Positions 1 through 10,553 of a stretch of 64,000 nucleotides of DNA are shown here, in pieces. Made by a program: the position numbers and the translations under genes. The stretch is taken from contig OY755039.1 of assembly GCA_963576565.1 (NCBI GenBank), positions 139,313,369 through 139,377,368 on the forward strand, given 5' to 3'. Origin of the DNA: Aspidapion aeneum (taxonomy: Eukaryota; Arthropoda; Insecta; Coleoptera; Brentidae). The number at the start of each line of letters is the position of its first letter. The stretch's first letter is position 1. The notes beneath the pieces are model-generated. The model worked only from the letters and a program-made list of their open reading frames with translations. It was not told the origin of the DNA and ran no database searches.

Positions 1-109
1 ATAGGTATCATTTAAAAACTCACGCATTTTTTCTCTATTTATTTTTAAAATAAGAATTTATTTTTTAGGACCTTAAAGTGACAGCTGGGACATAAGGTAG
101 AAGTGTAAA

Positions 110-856
110 TAAAATAAATGGATCCATGACGGATCTGATGATCTGACACCTTCCCAGCTAGCCTATCAAGGGAAGCCATGATAATTAGCCTTGAAAACAG
201 TTTTTTGTAAATATCTCAGAAACTAAAGCTCCTATGAAGTTTTTGGTTATAACACGAATTATAGAGCAAGATATAGTCTATTATATTCCGAAAACATTGT
301 ATTGATACGATGCTCTGTTAAAAAGTTAGCATTTTTTAAAGTTTTTAATTGTCAAAAATTGTCATTAGCATTATTCCAACACTATTTTACCCGAGGGGTG
401 GCTCGATCGCCGATTTTTGTACACAAAAAGGAAATACCTACGGTATAATACCTACGGTATTTCCTGGTAAGTCCCAATTTCCTCAAATGTTAATGGTATT
501 TCCTAGTATTTCCCAAGCAATCGTATTTCCTAGTATTTCCCCCCCTAGTATTTTTAATGATATTTCCCAGTACTTCCCAAGTATTTCCTGGTATTTCCCC
601 TAACCGGTACACCAAAAGGAAATACCGAGCCACCCCTCGATTTTACCTGAAAATTTTATGAAAATCGGTTTAGCGGTTTAGGAGCTATCGTGTTACGGAC
701 AGAAATAATATACACACACACAGACAGACAACACGACGATATTGCTAGGATAGGTCAAAATACATCCAAATTACACATTTTTGGCGTTATCTGAAAAAAA
801 ATTTTTTTTTCGAAAATAATACCATCTCTAGCCATTGCTACGCGGACTAGGAAGGT
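110..856 (+). mobile_element. Helitron-like/DINE-like repeat, copy A
   Basis: This non-coding repeat has relatives in reverse orientation at about 1794-3695, at 18660-19096, and as split ends near 19612 and 20626. Shared blocks in order are a left end around ggatccatgacggatctgat, a block around gaaaacagttttttgtaaat, a block reading gaaaatcggtttagcggttt, a short CA/CAGA microsatellite at 710-730, and a right end with ctagccattgctacgcgg. A core followed by a short microsatellite and a CTAG-type 3' end resembles insect Helitron/DINE-1 derivatives. That class is inferred; the shared blocks are visible. Copy A is interrupted by the small MITE at 392-639. Confidence 0.6.
384..647. mobile_element. 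248-bp MITE with 14-bp TIRs and 8-bp target duplication
   Basis: The element spans 392-639. Its ends are a perfect 14-bp inverted repeat, cgaggggtggctcg, and it is flanked by the 8-bp direct repeat attttacc at 384-391 and 640-647. The uninterrupted Helitron-like copy near 2000-2050 shows the empty site as a single attttacc in this context. The interior is dominated by repeated tatttcc motifs and a direct repeat close to gtacaccaaaaggaaatacc near each end. It has no credible coding sequence; the open frame across it is a by-product of the repeats. An 8-bp duplication fits hAT-like transposition, though these ends do not resemble common hAT ends. Confidence 0.85.
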
Positions 857-1118
857 AAAAAATTGACGATTTCAATTTGTCCACTGGAATCGGGCCAGCC
901 ATCCCCAAACTCTAAAATTTGGGATCAAGAATTATATAAAAAAGTAATGTCAACGAGACAACAATTTTTTTTTAGCAACAACCTATTTTGGCGCCCCCCA
1001 AACATATTTTCTAAGTGCGCCATTGGTATTTGAAGACTAATAATAATGCTTTGTTCAGTAAAATATACTTTGATTGAACTTCCATTTTTCTAATATTAGA
1101 AAATTATTGAAATAAAGC

Positions 1119-1347
1119 CAGGCTATAATAGTGCCAGGCACAATTTTGACACCTTCATATTGTAATATCAGCTGTGATCTTTCAACACACGGCCTTTGTT
1201 TACTATATGAACCGGAATAAATAGTGCCTCCTTTTATTAATTGAAAATAAACGACGAAAGTTTTAAATTCGACTTTGGTATGTCAATTTTGAAGGACCAA
1301 CTGTCAGTTTTCAATGTAAAAATAATGCCTGGCACAATTATAGCCTA
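1119..1347. mobile_element. Short foldback MITE
   Basis: The arms at 1121-1140 (ggctataatagtgccaggca) and 1326-1345 are inverted repeats differing at about two positions. The roughly 190 bp between them is AT-rich and non-coding. No target duplication is obvious. The sequence from 861 to 1118 has no recognisable feature. Confidence 0.6.
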
Positions 1348-1793
1348 CCTGTATCTCAATAATTCTCTATTCATATTCCTGTCAAATCCTTTATTTGTCT
1401 AATGTTATAGTTTCCCCCAAATTATTTTTTTTTAGATACTCCACTGCGAAAGGTGTTTCTAAACATGTTATAGGGTTACTCACTGTCAAGGATCTCTTAA
1501 ATAAGGTCTATAGAAAGAAGATCTTTGAGATTTCATTCAGTTAAATATAAATGCCCTTTGAATGCCATTCCTCACATTTACTATCACAGGCGTGTATAAG
1601 GGGAGGGAGTAAGGCCAATAAGCAGTGACGTAGCCAGGGGGGTTTTGGGGGTTAAACCCCCCTCATTGCCCAATGAGAGTACTAATACCAATGGAAAAAT
1701 ATGAGTGGTGGGAAGAAAAAGCCAAAGAGGCAACGGTCTTGCTGCAACGACTGAAGAATACTATTGCAGGAAGTTCAATCATTTTTACCTACC

Positions 1794-3695
1794 TAGCCCG
1801 CGCAGCAATGGCTAGAGAAGGTATTAGGTTCGACGAAAAAAATTTTTTTTTTTTGAGATAACGTCAAAAATGTGTTATTTGGGTGTATTTTAACCTATTC
1901 TAGCAATATTGTAGTGATGTCTGTCTGTGTGTGTGTGTGTGTATGTATATCTGTCCGTAACACGATAGCTCCTAAACCGATGAACCGTTTTGATGAAATT
2001 TTCAGGTAAAATACAGCTCGACAGTACAACGAGCTCATTAGATTTTGGTAAAAATTCATCAATGCTAATAACAGTTTTTTAACAGTTAAAAAAAATAAAA
2101 ATTGCTAACTTTCTTTTAACCGGAGCGTCGTCGCATCAACGTACGGTTTTCGGAATATAGTAGCCCACATTTTTTTCAAAAATTTGTGTTATAACCCAAA
2201 ACCGGGAAAACCACTCCATGACGTGTCATCTTACAGGCCAATATCTTTGCTGCCAATTATATCCAAGCTCTATGAGAAATTATTGCTTAAAATAATAAAA
2301 CCCCTCATAGAAATACAAGAAATTATTCCATATCATCAATTTGGTTTTCGAGACAAGCATTCCACGATAGATCAAGTACATAGAATTACTAATATAATAG
2401 AAAAAGCACTAGAAGAGGGAAAAGTTTGTTCGGCAGTTTTTCTAGATGTAGCACAAGCATTTGACAAAGTGTGGCATAAAGGCCTTACTTTTAAACTAAA
2501 ACGGTTTCTGCCAAAACAATATTCGGATATATCATATAGACATACATATCTGATAGACATTTTAGAGTAAAATAGGAAGACTCATACTCAAATTTAGGAG
2601 AAATTCAAGCAGGCGTGCCCCAGGGTAGCGTACTAGGCCCTTATCTATACTTATTATTCACTTGTGATATCCCAAAGCCAGAAAATTGTCACTTAGCAAC
2701 ATTTGCAGATGATACTGGTTTATTGACGGTAGAAAAATCTATTGAAAAATGCATAGAAAAACTTCAGGATGCAGTCACCGAAGTTCACAGTTGGACCACA
2801 AAGTGGCGAATAAAATTAAATGAAACCAAATCAATTCATGTTGATTTTACAAACAAAAATATAAATCACATACAAATAACAATTAACAACATTCCTGTAC
2901 CATATTCAAATCAGGCAAAATATCTCGGTATAACACTTGATACCAAACTGCGCTGGAAAGCACATGTTAAGAAAATAAAAGTAGAACTTGAGATAAGGTA
3001 TAGAAAAATGAACTGGCTAAGTCCAATTTAACAATTCATAATAAGTTACTGCTTTATAGATAAATACTGAAACCAGTATGAACATATGGTATTCAACTAT
3101 GGGGTTGTGCTAAAGAGAGTAACATTCTAGTCTTACAGAGATTTCAAAATAAAGTATTAAGAAACATTGTGAATGCACCTTGGTACGTTCGAAATAGAGA
3201 CCTTCATCGAGATCTAAAAATTGAAACTGTAGCAGAGACTATAAAAAAGTACGCAAAAAGCTATGAAGATAGACTCCATCGGCATGTGAATGTGGAAGCA
3301 ATTCAGCTTCTAGACAATACTATGCTAGTTCGAAGACTAAAAAGAGTGAAGCCGTTTGAGCTAGTAAACTAAGTGAATTATATAAAACAAAATAATGCTA
3401 TAAACACAACACAAATGTGAGTTACAGACTTAACAAAGCGGGGAGAACTGTTGAGTGAACCCTGCCTAAGTTTAAATCTGACTTTTCTAGTAAATTAAGT
3501 TAAAACAAAATTTTTAATTAGTCTTACTGACTAGATTGTAATACAATAAACACAGTGTGTTGACAAATAAAAAAAAAATAATAACTAAAAACTTCGTAGG
3601 GGCTTTTGTTTCGGAGATATTTACAAAAAACTGTTTTCAAGGTTGATATAGCATGGAGTTTGCTTGGAGTGTGCAAATGAGCTAGGAAGGTATCA
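1794..3695 (-). mobile_element. Helitron-like repeat copy B, inside the hAT and split by a LINE
   Basis: Read on the minus strand this matches copy A (110-856) block by block. The right-end motif with agccattgctgcgcgggct lies at about 1795-1820. A (GT/CTGT)n tract lies at 1916-1955. The gaaaacagttttttgtaaat block and left end lie at about 3600-3700. The two halves are separated by about 1.4 kb of Jockey-type LINE sequence. It lacks the MITE present in copy A, so it supplies the empty-site reference for that insertion. Confidence 0.6.
2206..3580 (+). pseudogene. Jockey-type non-LTR retrotransposon, 5'-truncated reverse transcriptase
   Basis: This is the reverse transcriptase of a LINE, which in intact elements copies element RNA into the genome at a nicked target. 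The first open piece (to 2568) has the SYRPISLLPIISKLYEKLL fingers motif, HQFGFR, and a palm motif around FLDVAQAFDKVWHKGL. A frameshift near 2545 leads to a second piece (2615-3031) with GVPQGSVLGP, the catalytic box FADDTGLL and the thumb-side motif KYLGITLDTKLRW. A third piece (3169-3372) has the LRNIVNAPWYVRNRDLHRDL motif typical of Jockey/X-element/BS proteins. The catalytic Asp pair is intact, but frameshifts, stops and loss of the 5' half (endonuclease, ORF1) make it dead. It ends at an A-rich tail at 3560-3585. Related ataac...aaaa sequence at both edges suggests a target duplication. Confidence 0.88.
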
Positions 3696-4113
3696 ATTTT
3701 TATACCAAACGATTGAGAGTAAGAAGCTCAAATTCGAGGATCATAAAGACATGTTAAAGTCGTTTCAACTTTTACTGAGTCCAGAGCCCAATCCACAACC
3801 AATAATGGATCTTATTGAATTTTATGGAATTTATCCAATAGGTGCAGAGATAACCCAAAAGTTATACAGAAGCTTCAGAATGTTGCTATCCAAATTTTTT
3901 CTCAACTATAGACGAACTACTATACCAGTAACAACTTGTTGTTGCGAAAGGTCTTTTTCTTCGCTTAAATATTTGAAAAACTATTTAAGAAACACGACTG
4001 GTGAAGAATGATTGAATGGATTGGCTCTTATATACAAGATATTGCAGTTTCTGAAGATGAAGTGTTGTAGATATTTTAGCTATAAAAAACGAAGATTGGA
4101 TATTCTTCTCTAA
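3664..4113 (+). pseudogene. hAT transposase C-terminal (dimerisation) fragment, ZMYM1-like
   Basis: The fragment matches the C-terminal end of hAT transposases of the ZMYM1-like/TTF zinc-finger group. Visible motifs are FRMLLSKFFLNYRRTTIPVT, then CCCERSFSSLKYLKNYLR, the hallmark of the hAT C-terminal dimerisation helix (usually ERSFSxLKxIKxxLR). After an in-frame TGA at 4009 the family match resumes with LNGLALIY, then in other frames AVSEDEV and DILAIKN up to about 4113. It lies in the sense orientation of the flanking hAT ends and is probably that element's own gene. It is broken by stops, frameshifts and an upstream insertion. Confidence 0.8.
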
Positions 4114-4350
4114 ATTTACGTTTTAGTTTTCCGTTTTAGATAGTTTTCTTGTTAAATAAATTGATATTTTATTTCTACATAGGTATTTTAAGATGGCATG
4201 CCAACCTTCATTGCCAAATTCTAGCTACGCCACTGTAATAAGGGGTAATTACCCCTCCAACACAGGACAATATGCACTAGAATAAATGCCAAACATTTCT
4301 TTGAAAGAAGAGGGACTATCGGACTCGTTGAAATTACTAAACATACATAT

Positions 4351-5260
4351 ACCGGGTGGGCCAAAAAAACCGGACATTTTTTTTTCATTTTCACTTTTGA
4401 ACTATACCATCGATTTTAATGGGACAAACTATACTTGGCAGGGAATTAATCAGAATTAATCCAAGATGGTGGACAAAATTAAATTGTACCCTTTAAATAT
4501 GCTCGTCTATTCTTGTTGCAAACATGTTTTAATTATTTTTTTAAATCAGTAAAAAAGCTACATTCTTGCCACCCACAAGAAGGTACGAATCAGCAAAATC
4601 GGTTCGGTGGTTCTAAAAAAATATATTCTAATATACCATTGTTTTGAATATTATACGATTGCCTTGTCAATCATCTCTGCATTTATTTCCTTATAAATTC
4701 ATTACTACTGAATCGATTTTGATGAAACAAAAAACATCCTGGTGAGAACTAATTGCTTTTTAAAGATCAAGATAAAAATTTATCGCCATCCTAAAATTTA
4801 AGATGAAGAAGAAACTAAAACATTTTCGGAAAATAAGAATAAACACGCCATTTTGAAGAATCAAGTATGATTCTGTCCGCCATCTTAAATTTTAAGAACT
4901 GAATTTTATAAGGAAATAAATGCAGACATAATTGGCAAGGCAATCGTATAATATGCAAAACAATGGTTGAAACAAAAATAATTTTTTTTAGAACCACTTA
5001 ACCGATTTTACTAATTTGTACCTTGTTGTGCGTGGCAAGAATGCAGCTTTTTTACTAATTTAAAAAATTGGTTAAACCATGTTCGCAACACAAGAATAAA
5101 CGAGCATATTTGAAGGGTACTTTAATTTCGTCCGCCATCCTCGATTTTGAGATAGCGGACAAAAAATATATATTTATTTAATTTAAAACTCTGGTTAATT
5201 CTCTGCCAACAAAAGTTATAATGAAAAAAAAATTGTCCGGTTTTTTTTGGCTCACCCGGT
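4351..5260. mobile_element. Tc1/mariner-like foldback element with long inverted arms
   Basis: The left end accgggtgggccaaaaaaac and the right end ttggctcacccggt are inverted. Both ends abut TA (catat on the left, atatg on the right), as expected for TA-target elements. The inversion runs inward for several hundred bases. Matching blocks include the pair around cgtataata (about 4660 and 4945), the two accgatttt-type segments (about 4600 and 5000), and the ttcttgttgcaaacatg block (about 4510) with its inverse near 5080. There is no transposase. Half of a related copy is at 12390-12785 and a decayed end at 60760-60935. Confidence 0.75.
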
Positions 5261-5535
5261 ATATGAGAATATTGTTTATTATATTAAAATAAACATGACC
5301 TAAAATCAAACTAGAAACGCCACTGTACACTGCTCCCTTTATCCCTTTAACCGGCTCCCACCATACAAGCAGACGCGAACAAAGGAAATGTTAGGACGCA
5401 TGTCAAAGGTTGGCGGCAAGCGTCGATATCTCCAAGCGTCGGCGTCGTTGTTCACTTCTATTAGCCTACTATAGAGGGAAGAACTGTGAAGTATACGTAC
5501 TTACTTAATATTATGTATAGAAAATAAAATATAAG

Positions 5536-6184
5536 TACAGTGAAACGTCCTATAAGCGGACACTCACGGTTTCGTTGATTTTGTCCGCTTATTGGAGGTG
5601 TCCGCTTATGAGAGAGAACTGCGAAATTATAATATATATTTATTAACAATTTCCGTTACTTGAGTTTTTCCGATATTAAATTTTTCAGCGATCTTTCAGT
5701 TTGATAGGTGTTTCTTCTCCGAAACGGTAACAATTTCCATTTTTTCACGTAAACTGAGAAGCTTTAGGCGCCATTTGAAAAGATCTATTACTACCCAACT
5801 GAACAATAAAAATAAAACACAGCAGAGTCCTGCCGAATAAAATATGTTGTAAATACAACAGAAGTATTTAGTCTCCGCATTAAAAAGGAAAGAGGTAGTT
5901 CCCCGGCTGCAGAGTGCGTTGTTGCCAACATACTACATAATATTTATGCCCATATCGAGCAGCGATCCGTCCCATTATCAGAGGTTCGTGTCCGGTTAAA
6001 AGAGGTTTCACAATTTTTATTTTTAACCAAAAATAAAATGTCCGCGTCCGGTTATTAGAGTCTCCGGTTATATTAGTGAATTTTACATGTAAAGAAATAG
6101 GAAAAAGCTTGGTTACAACAAATTTGTCCGTTTAAAGGGAGTGTCCGCTTAATAGAGGTTTCCGCAAGGAGAGGTTTCACTGTA
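5536..6184. mobile_element. pogo/Tigger-like MITE with TA target duplication
   Basis: The element 5538-6182 starts cagtgaaacgtcctataagc and ends gagaggtttcactg, with TA on both sides (5536-5537, 6183-6184). The inner arms repeat the theme gtccgcttat...gaggt in inverted form, for example near 5585-5612 and 6145-6163. CAGTGAAACCTC-type ends and a TA duplication are typical of pogo/Tigger-derived elements in the Tc1/mariner superfamily. No transposase reading frame is present. Confidence 0.8.
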
Positions 6185-6440
6185 TACAGGGTGTTCCAAA
6201 TTAAATGTCCACCATTGCTAACTTTTTTGAATTGTATTTTATAATTGTTTCTGATAGGTCTTTCAATTCGAAACAAAAATTGTCTTTTGATTTTTTTCCT
6301 AAAGTTAAAAATAACGAAGATATTTTAAATTTAAAATAACGTATTGAAATTTGATTTGGTCGAAAGAAGTCTTATATTTTAACTTTAGGAAAAAAAAGTA
6401 AAAGACAATTTCTGTTTCGAATTAAATTTTTTTATTCCTA
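6183..6440. mobile_element. Truncated TA-type foldback MITE
   Basis: It begins tacagggtgttccaaatt, a terminus of a very common class of TA-inserting insect elements, directly next to the pogo-like element and sharing its TA. The arm around 6270-6312 (cgaaacaaaaattgtctttt) is inverted at 6378-6425, so the structure folds back. The right terminus is missing. The 280 bp that follow (6440-6720) contain nothing I recognise. Confidence 0.55.
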
Positions 6441-6719
6441 GACAAATATCGAAGTGGGGTTTTTAATATTTAGCAACAAAAAGTTTCTGTGCTCGAAAAT
6501 ACTGGAGTAGATACAAATCCACAGGCCCCCTAACATAATTACAGACATAGAAGCCAACACTGCGGATCACCAAATAAAACACTGCAACGCCCAGAGTAGT
6601 ATGTAGGTGTAGTTTCTTCATTTGGAAATGCAACTAGAGAGGGCACAATTTCACTACGACATGTCTACTTCTTTTCTTTAGTCTGTGGTTAACAAAAGAC
6701 GATGAAATTGTTAATCTTT

Positions 6720-7310
6720 TTTAGTGTAAATAATTACAAGCCGGCAGCACCGCGCGGGACAAAAATTTAATTTCATCCGTTTTTACCCGGTGTAATGAAG
6801 TCGGCCTTGTTTATCGTGCGAAAACGTTCGTTGCCCTTCCTACGCGATGCCGGTTCTATCCTTAATGAAGACGCATGAGTAGTTAACAGCCTTGCGGTCG
6901 CGTGTCCATTGTTTGTTTTCGTTTGTTTTCAAAATGGAAATAAATACCGTCGATTATATAATTAACTGTGCAAATTTAAATACGTTGACATATGAACCTC
7001 GATTACAAATAAAATCTTTAGGGCCACATAGACCGGATTGCAAGTAATGCAGAGGGGAGTTCCAAAAAACTTATATTAGAAAATTTCATAAAAAAATAAT
7101 ATGATGCTGAAAACTGGTTGTGCGGTTGTGAAAAAAGAAATGCTTTTTTTTGCTTTATTTGCCTTATTATGAACAATCCACGAAGTTATCCTGCGTGGGT
7201 GGCAAAGCACTTTAGTGAAAAGACACAAAGTAAGTGCTACTCATTTAAATCCACATAGCATTTTGTATGCTAGGCAAGACTGAGATAGGTGCCAACTGAG
7301 GCAGAGAACA
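6720..7310 (+). pseudogene. hAT (ZMYM1-like) transposase N-terminal relic, copy 1
   Basis: An ATG at 6934 opens MEINTVDYIINCANLNTLTY and continues to GPHRPD, after which a frameshift and stops break the frame. Further on, the TTF-type zinc-finger region is recognisable as KCFF and nearby codons, with tandem frames. Nucleotide identity to 13400-14045 is high, including about 210 bp of upstream non-coding sequence (aagccggcag, gaagtcggcc, tgccggttctatcct). These are therefore two copies of one element. The fragment ends around 7310. Such N-terminal zinc-finger domains in intact hAT proteins bind element ends. Confidence 0.75.
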
Positions 7311-7525
7311 TATTATGTAATAAATTTGGTACTTTAGGGTGCGTAAGGCGGCTAAATTTGATAATTAAATTAAATTTGAAAAAAAATTAAAATAGCCGAA
7401 ATTTTGATTTATGAGCCGAAATATATTAATTTTTACATTTTAGAGGCTATTATGATGTAATAATTTAATACTTATTGGTTTATAAATGGAAATGTCCACC
7501 ATTTTGGATCCGCCAATTTGATTTT

Positions 7526-8718
7526 AGCTCACACATATACTATACTATAGTAGTGTGTGCTATGGTGATCCTAATTTTTTCGAGAAAAAAAAAGTTGCTC
7601 CGATTTCAAAATTTTTTATATATCTTTGCGTTTCAGATGATTTTGAAACTTTTTTGTTGCGCCGTCTGTCTGTCTGTCTGTTTGTCTGTCTGTATATCTG
7701 TCTGTCTGTATGTCTGTAACGACCAACGCGCATAACTCAAAAACCGCTTGGCCGATTTTAATGAAATTTGGTACCTAGGCTGGGTCTTGGGTCGAGATGG
7801 TCCCATTTAAAAATGAACAAAATCCACCGAACAGAAACCAAATAAAAGGGTGGGGGTAGATTTCAAAAATTAGAGTTTATGTGAAAATATGGCGTGTGTG
7901 ATATCAAACGAAGGTAATTGAGTCCGAAGTTTAACAAAATACATTTTAGTGTTTTGTTTTTAGCTCACACATATACTATACTATAGTAGTGTGAGCTATG
8001 GTGATCCTAATTTTTTCAAGAAAAAAAAAGTTGCTCCGATTTCAAAAATTTTTATATATCTTTGCGTTTCAGATGATTTTGAAACTTTTTTGTTGCGCCG
8101 TCTGTCTGTCTGTCTGTCTGTCTGTCTGTATGTCTGTCTGTCTGTCTGTCTGTATGTCTGTAACGATCAACGCGCATAACTCAAAAACCGCTTGGCCGAT
8201 TTTAATGAAATTTGGTACCTAGGCTGGGTCTTGGGTCGAGATGGTCCCATTTAAAAATGAACAAAATCCACCGAACAGAAACCAAATAAAAGGGTGGGGG
8301 TAGATTTCAAAAATTAGAGTTTATGTGAAAATATGGCGTGTGTGATATCAAACGAAAGGTAATTGAGTCCGGAGTTTAACAAAATACATTTTAGTTTTTT
8401 GTTTTTTTTAAGGGTGGGGTAGATTTCAAAAATTTGAGTTTAAGTCAAAACATGGCTTGTGTGGTATCAAACGAAAGGTAATTGAGTCCGGAGTTTAACG
8501 AAATACATTTTAGTTTTTTGTTTTTTTTAAGGGTGGGGGTAGATTTCAAAAATTTGAGTTTAAGTCAAAACATGGCTTGAGATGTATCAAACAAAAGGTA
8601 ATTTAGTATGGAGTTAAATAAAATATATTTCAGTTTTTAGTTATATTAGCTCACACGTACACTATAACTATAGTACCTAGTGTGAGCTTAGGGGCCCATA
8701 TATTGGCAGAGTATTTCT
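7526..8718 (+). mobile_element. GTCT-core hairpin-ended element E1 (with internal duplication)
   Basis: The left end is a self-complementary hairpin starting agctcacacatatac and closing with gtgtgctatgg. The right end is another hairpin (8648-8688), followed by the conserved tail ggggcccatatattggcaga. Between them are gaaaaaaaaagttgctccg, a (GTCT)n tract, the core cgcgcataactcaaaaaccg, and tandem modules of about 110 bp containing tatcaaacgaaaggtaatt. In E1 the left 446 bp are duplicated: a second left hairpin starts at 7972. The same architecture occurs at 8914-9697, 16313-17027, 33533-34310 and 51096-51795. A core plus GTCY microsatellite resembles dipteran mini-me/DINE-type elements. Short frames across the GTCT tract are artefacts of its period. 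Confidence 0.8.
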
Positions 8719-8913
8719 AAGGTTTAAAAAAAACCTTACATGCGTTTGATATATAAAACATGCCGCAGTCCCGTAGAAATAAAAATTAAGAGGCTCTTGC
8801 AAAAAAATTAACAGATAGTTGAACATTTTTTTTTGGAAATTTAAAAAAATTATATTTACGTGGCTTCCCTGTCTTTGGTCACATGTTAATATTGGTTGTG
8901 AAATTCAGTTTAT

Positions 8914-9052
8914 TAGCTCACACATATACTATACTATAGTAGTGTGAGCTATGGTGATCCTAATTTTTTCGAGAAAAAAAAAGTTGCTCCGATTTCAAAA
9001 ATTTTTATATATCTTTGCGTTTCAGATGATTTTGAAACTTTTTTGTTGCGCC

Positions 9053-9086
<34 letters not shown>

Positions 9087-9087
9087 A

Positions 9088-9122
<35 letters not shown>

Positions 9123-9697
9123 GTGTCTGTATGTCTGTCTGTAACGACCAACGCGCATAACTCAAAAACCGCTAGCCCGATTTTAATGAAATTTGGTACC
9201 CAGGCTGGGTTTTGGGTCGAGATGGTCCCATTTAAAAATGAACAAAATCCACCGAACACAAGCCAAATAAAAGGGTGGGGGTAGATTTCAAAAATTAGAG
9301 TTTATGAAAAAATATGGCGTGTGTGATATCAAACGAAAGGTAATTGAGTCTGGAGTTAAACAAAATACATTTTAGTTTATTTAAAAAAAAGGGGGGGGGT
9401 AAATTTCAAAAATTAGTGTTTAAGTGGAAATATGGCGTGTGTGATATCAAACGAAAGGTAATTGAGTCTGGAGTTAAACAAAATACATTTTAGTTTAAAA
9501 AAAAGGGTGGGGGTAGATTTGAAAAATTAGAGTTTAAGTCAAAACATGGCTTGTGTGGTATCAAACGAAAGGTAATTGAGTCTGGAGTTCAATAAAACAT
9601 ACTTCAGTTTTTAGTTATATTAGCTTTCACGTAGATACACTATAACTATAGTACCCAGTGTGAGCTTAGGTGCCCATAGATTGGCAGAGTATTTTTC
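8914..9697 (+). mobile_element. GTCT-core hairpin-ended element E2
   Basis: This is a complete copy with left hairpin 8914-8949, a long (GTCT)n tract at 9052-9142, the caacgcgcataactcaaaaa core, three tandem modules, right hairpin about 9631-9666 and tail ending ggcagagtatt. The right hairpin carries a small insertion (gtagatacac). It lies 195 bp from E1 in the same orientation. The sequence between them (8719-8913) has no recognisable feature. Confidence 0.8.
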
Positions 9698-10263
9698 CTT
9701 ATATGCCTAAATTTTAATTTTTCCAGTGCAAAATAAATGATAAACACAGACAAAGAAAAGAGTGAATTACATTTTTAATGCGCCTGTCTTCGATCCTATT
9801 ATTTCGGAGGAGTCCGAAACCGGTTTAAGACCTGGAACGCAAATTGGATTTTTCGTACGGTTTTGTCACTGTCCAATGTCCAGATGGAACACAATGGAAG
9901 GCTAAGAATAACAATTTAATCTTAAATAATGACATATCCGAGAAGAGCGTTCGCTCTTCTCGACTTATATCATCGAAAATATTATATGTTCGATGCTTAT
10001 GTTATTTATATACCTTTAAAATTCTATTATATAACGATTACAAAACCTACACATCAAAAACGTGATTCGTTAAACCCACTGGCTCTTATTTTTTTTCTCT
10101 TTTTTGTTATTTGGTATTTTGTTTGTTAAGAACGCTCACACACAGAACGGATTACAGGATATAAAGTAGCATAATGATAATGGCCTTTTATTCAGACATG
10201 CATGTTTATTTCCTATAGCTATTCAATTTGACTAAACAATGCATGCCAGAATTGAACAAACTA
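9698..10263. other. Unrecognised stretch with a short palindrome
   Basis: No gene or known repeat is recognised here. The only clear structure is at 9939-9960, where gagaagagcg and cgctcttctc form ten-base arms around tt. The short open frames at 9844-10129 have no family motif and end in low-complexity T-rich sequence. Confidence 0.4.
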
Positions 10264-10400
10264 TACAGGGTGTCCCAGATCCCAGGTAAAAGTAACTACT
10301 ATTTTATAGACGTACTCTCTCGTTTTTCTGGTCTTTCAACAGGACCCGACAGGACTCAACAGAGGACCCGACAGGACTCAACAGGATAAGACAGGATTCT
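10264..10400. repeat. TA-type terminus followed by a short tandem repeat
   Basis: The sequence tatacagggtgtcccagatc at 10263-10282 is the terminus of a TA-inserting element; its partner end is not seen. At 10338-10395 a unit with aggacccgacaggactcaac occurs twice in tandem plus a partial third copy. Confidence 0.45.
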
Positions 10401-10553
10401 AGTTTTCTGGAAGGAAATTGAAAAAAAATGGGTAAAGACCCTGTTTTTTTTGTTTTGCCTATAAAGTTTTTGGGAAAAAAATTTTTTGGGTTAGGACCTT
10501 CAAGCATAGGATTTTGAAATGCGATGAGTTACCAAAGTATAAAATGCAATTTC

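Larger units (their letters stand above)
1623..4235 (+). mobile_element. hAT element carrying nested insertions
   Basis: The left end reads cagtgacgtagccagg and the right end tctagctacgccactg, the CAGTGGCGTAGC-type ends seen on many animal hAT elements. The flanks caataag (1616-1622) and taataag (4236-4242) match at six of seven positions and are a probable target duplication. The plus-strand 3' part encodes the C-terminal region of a hAT transposase (3664-4113). The middle is replaced by a reversed Helitron-like repeat that carries a Jockey-type LINE. A short open stretch at 1673-1800 may be leftover hAT coding sequence but I do not recognise it. The element cannot be autonomous. Confidence 0.75.

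Noticed and set aside
349..603. 84-codon frame across the tatttcc-rich MITE
   Set aside because: It crosses the host/MITE boundary and consists of translated repeats.
7475..9284. Open frames encoding CLSVCLSVC-type or QTDRQTDR-type peptides (also near 16797, 33562 and 51558)
   Set aside because: They are translations of the GTCT microsatellite in the hairpin-ended elements, open in several frames on both strands, with no start or codon signal of a gene.
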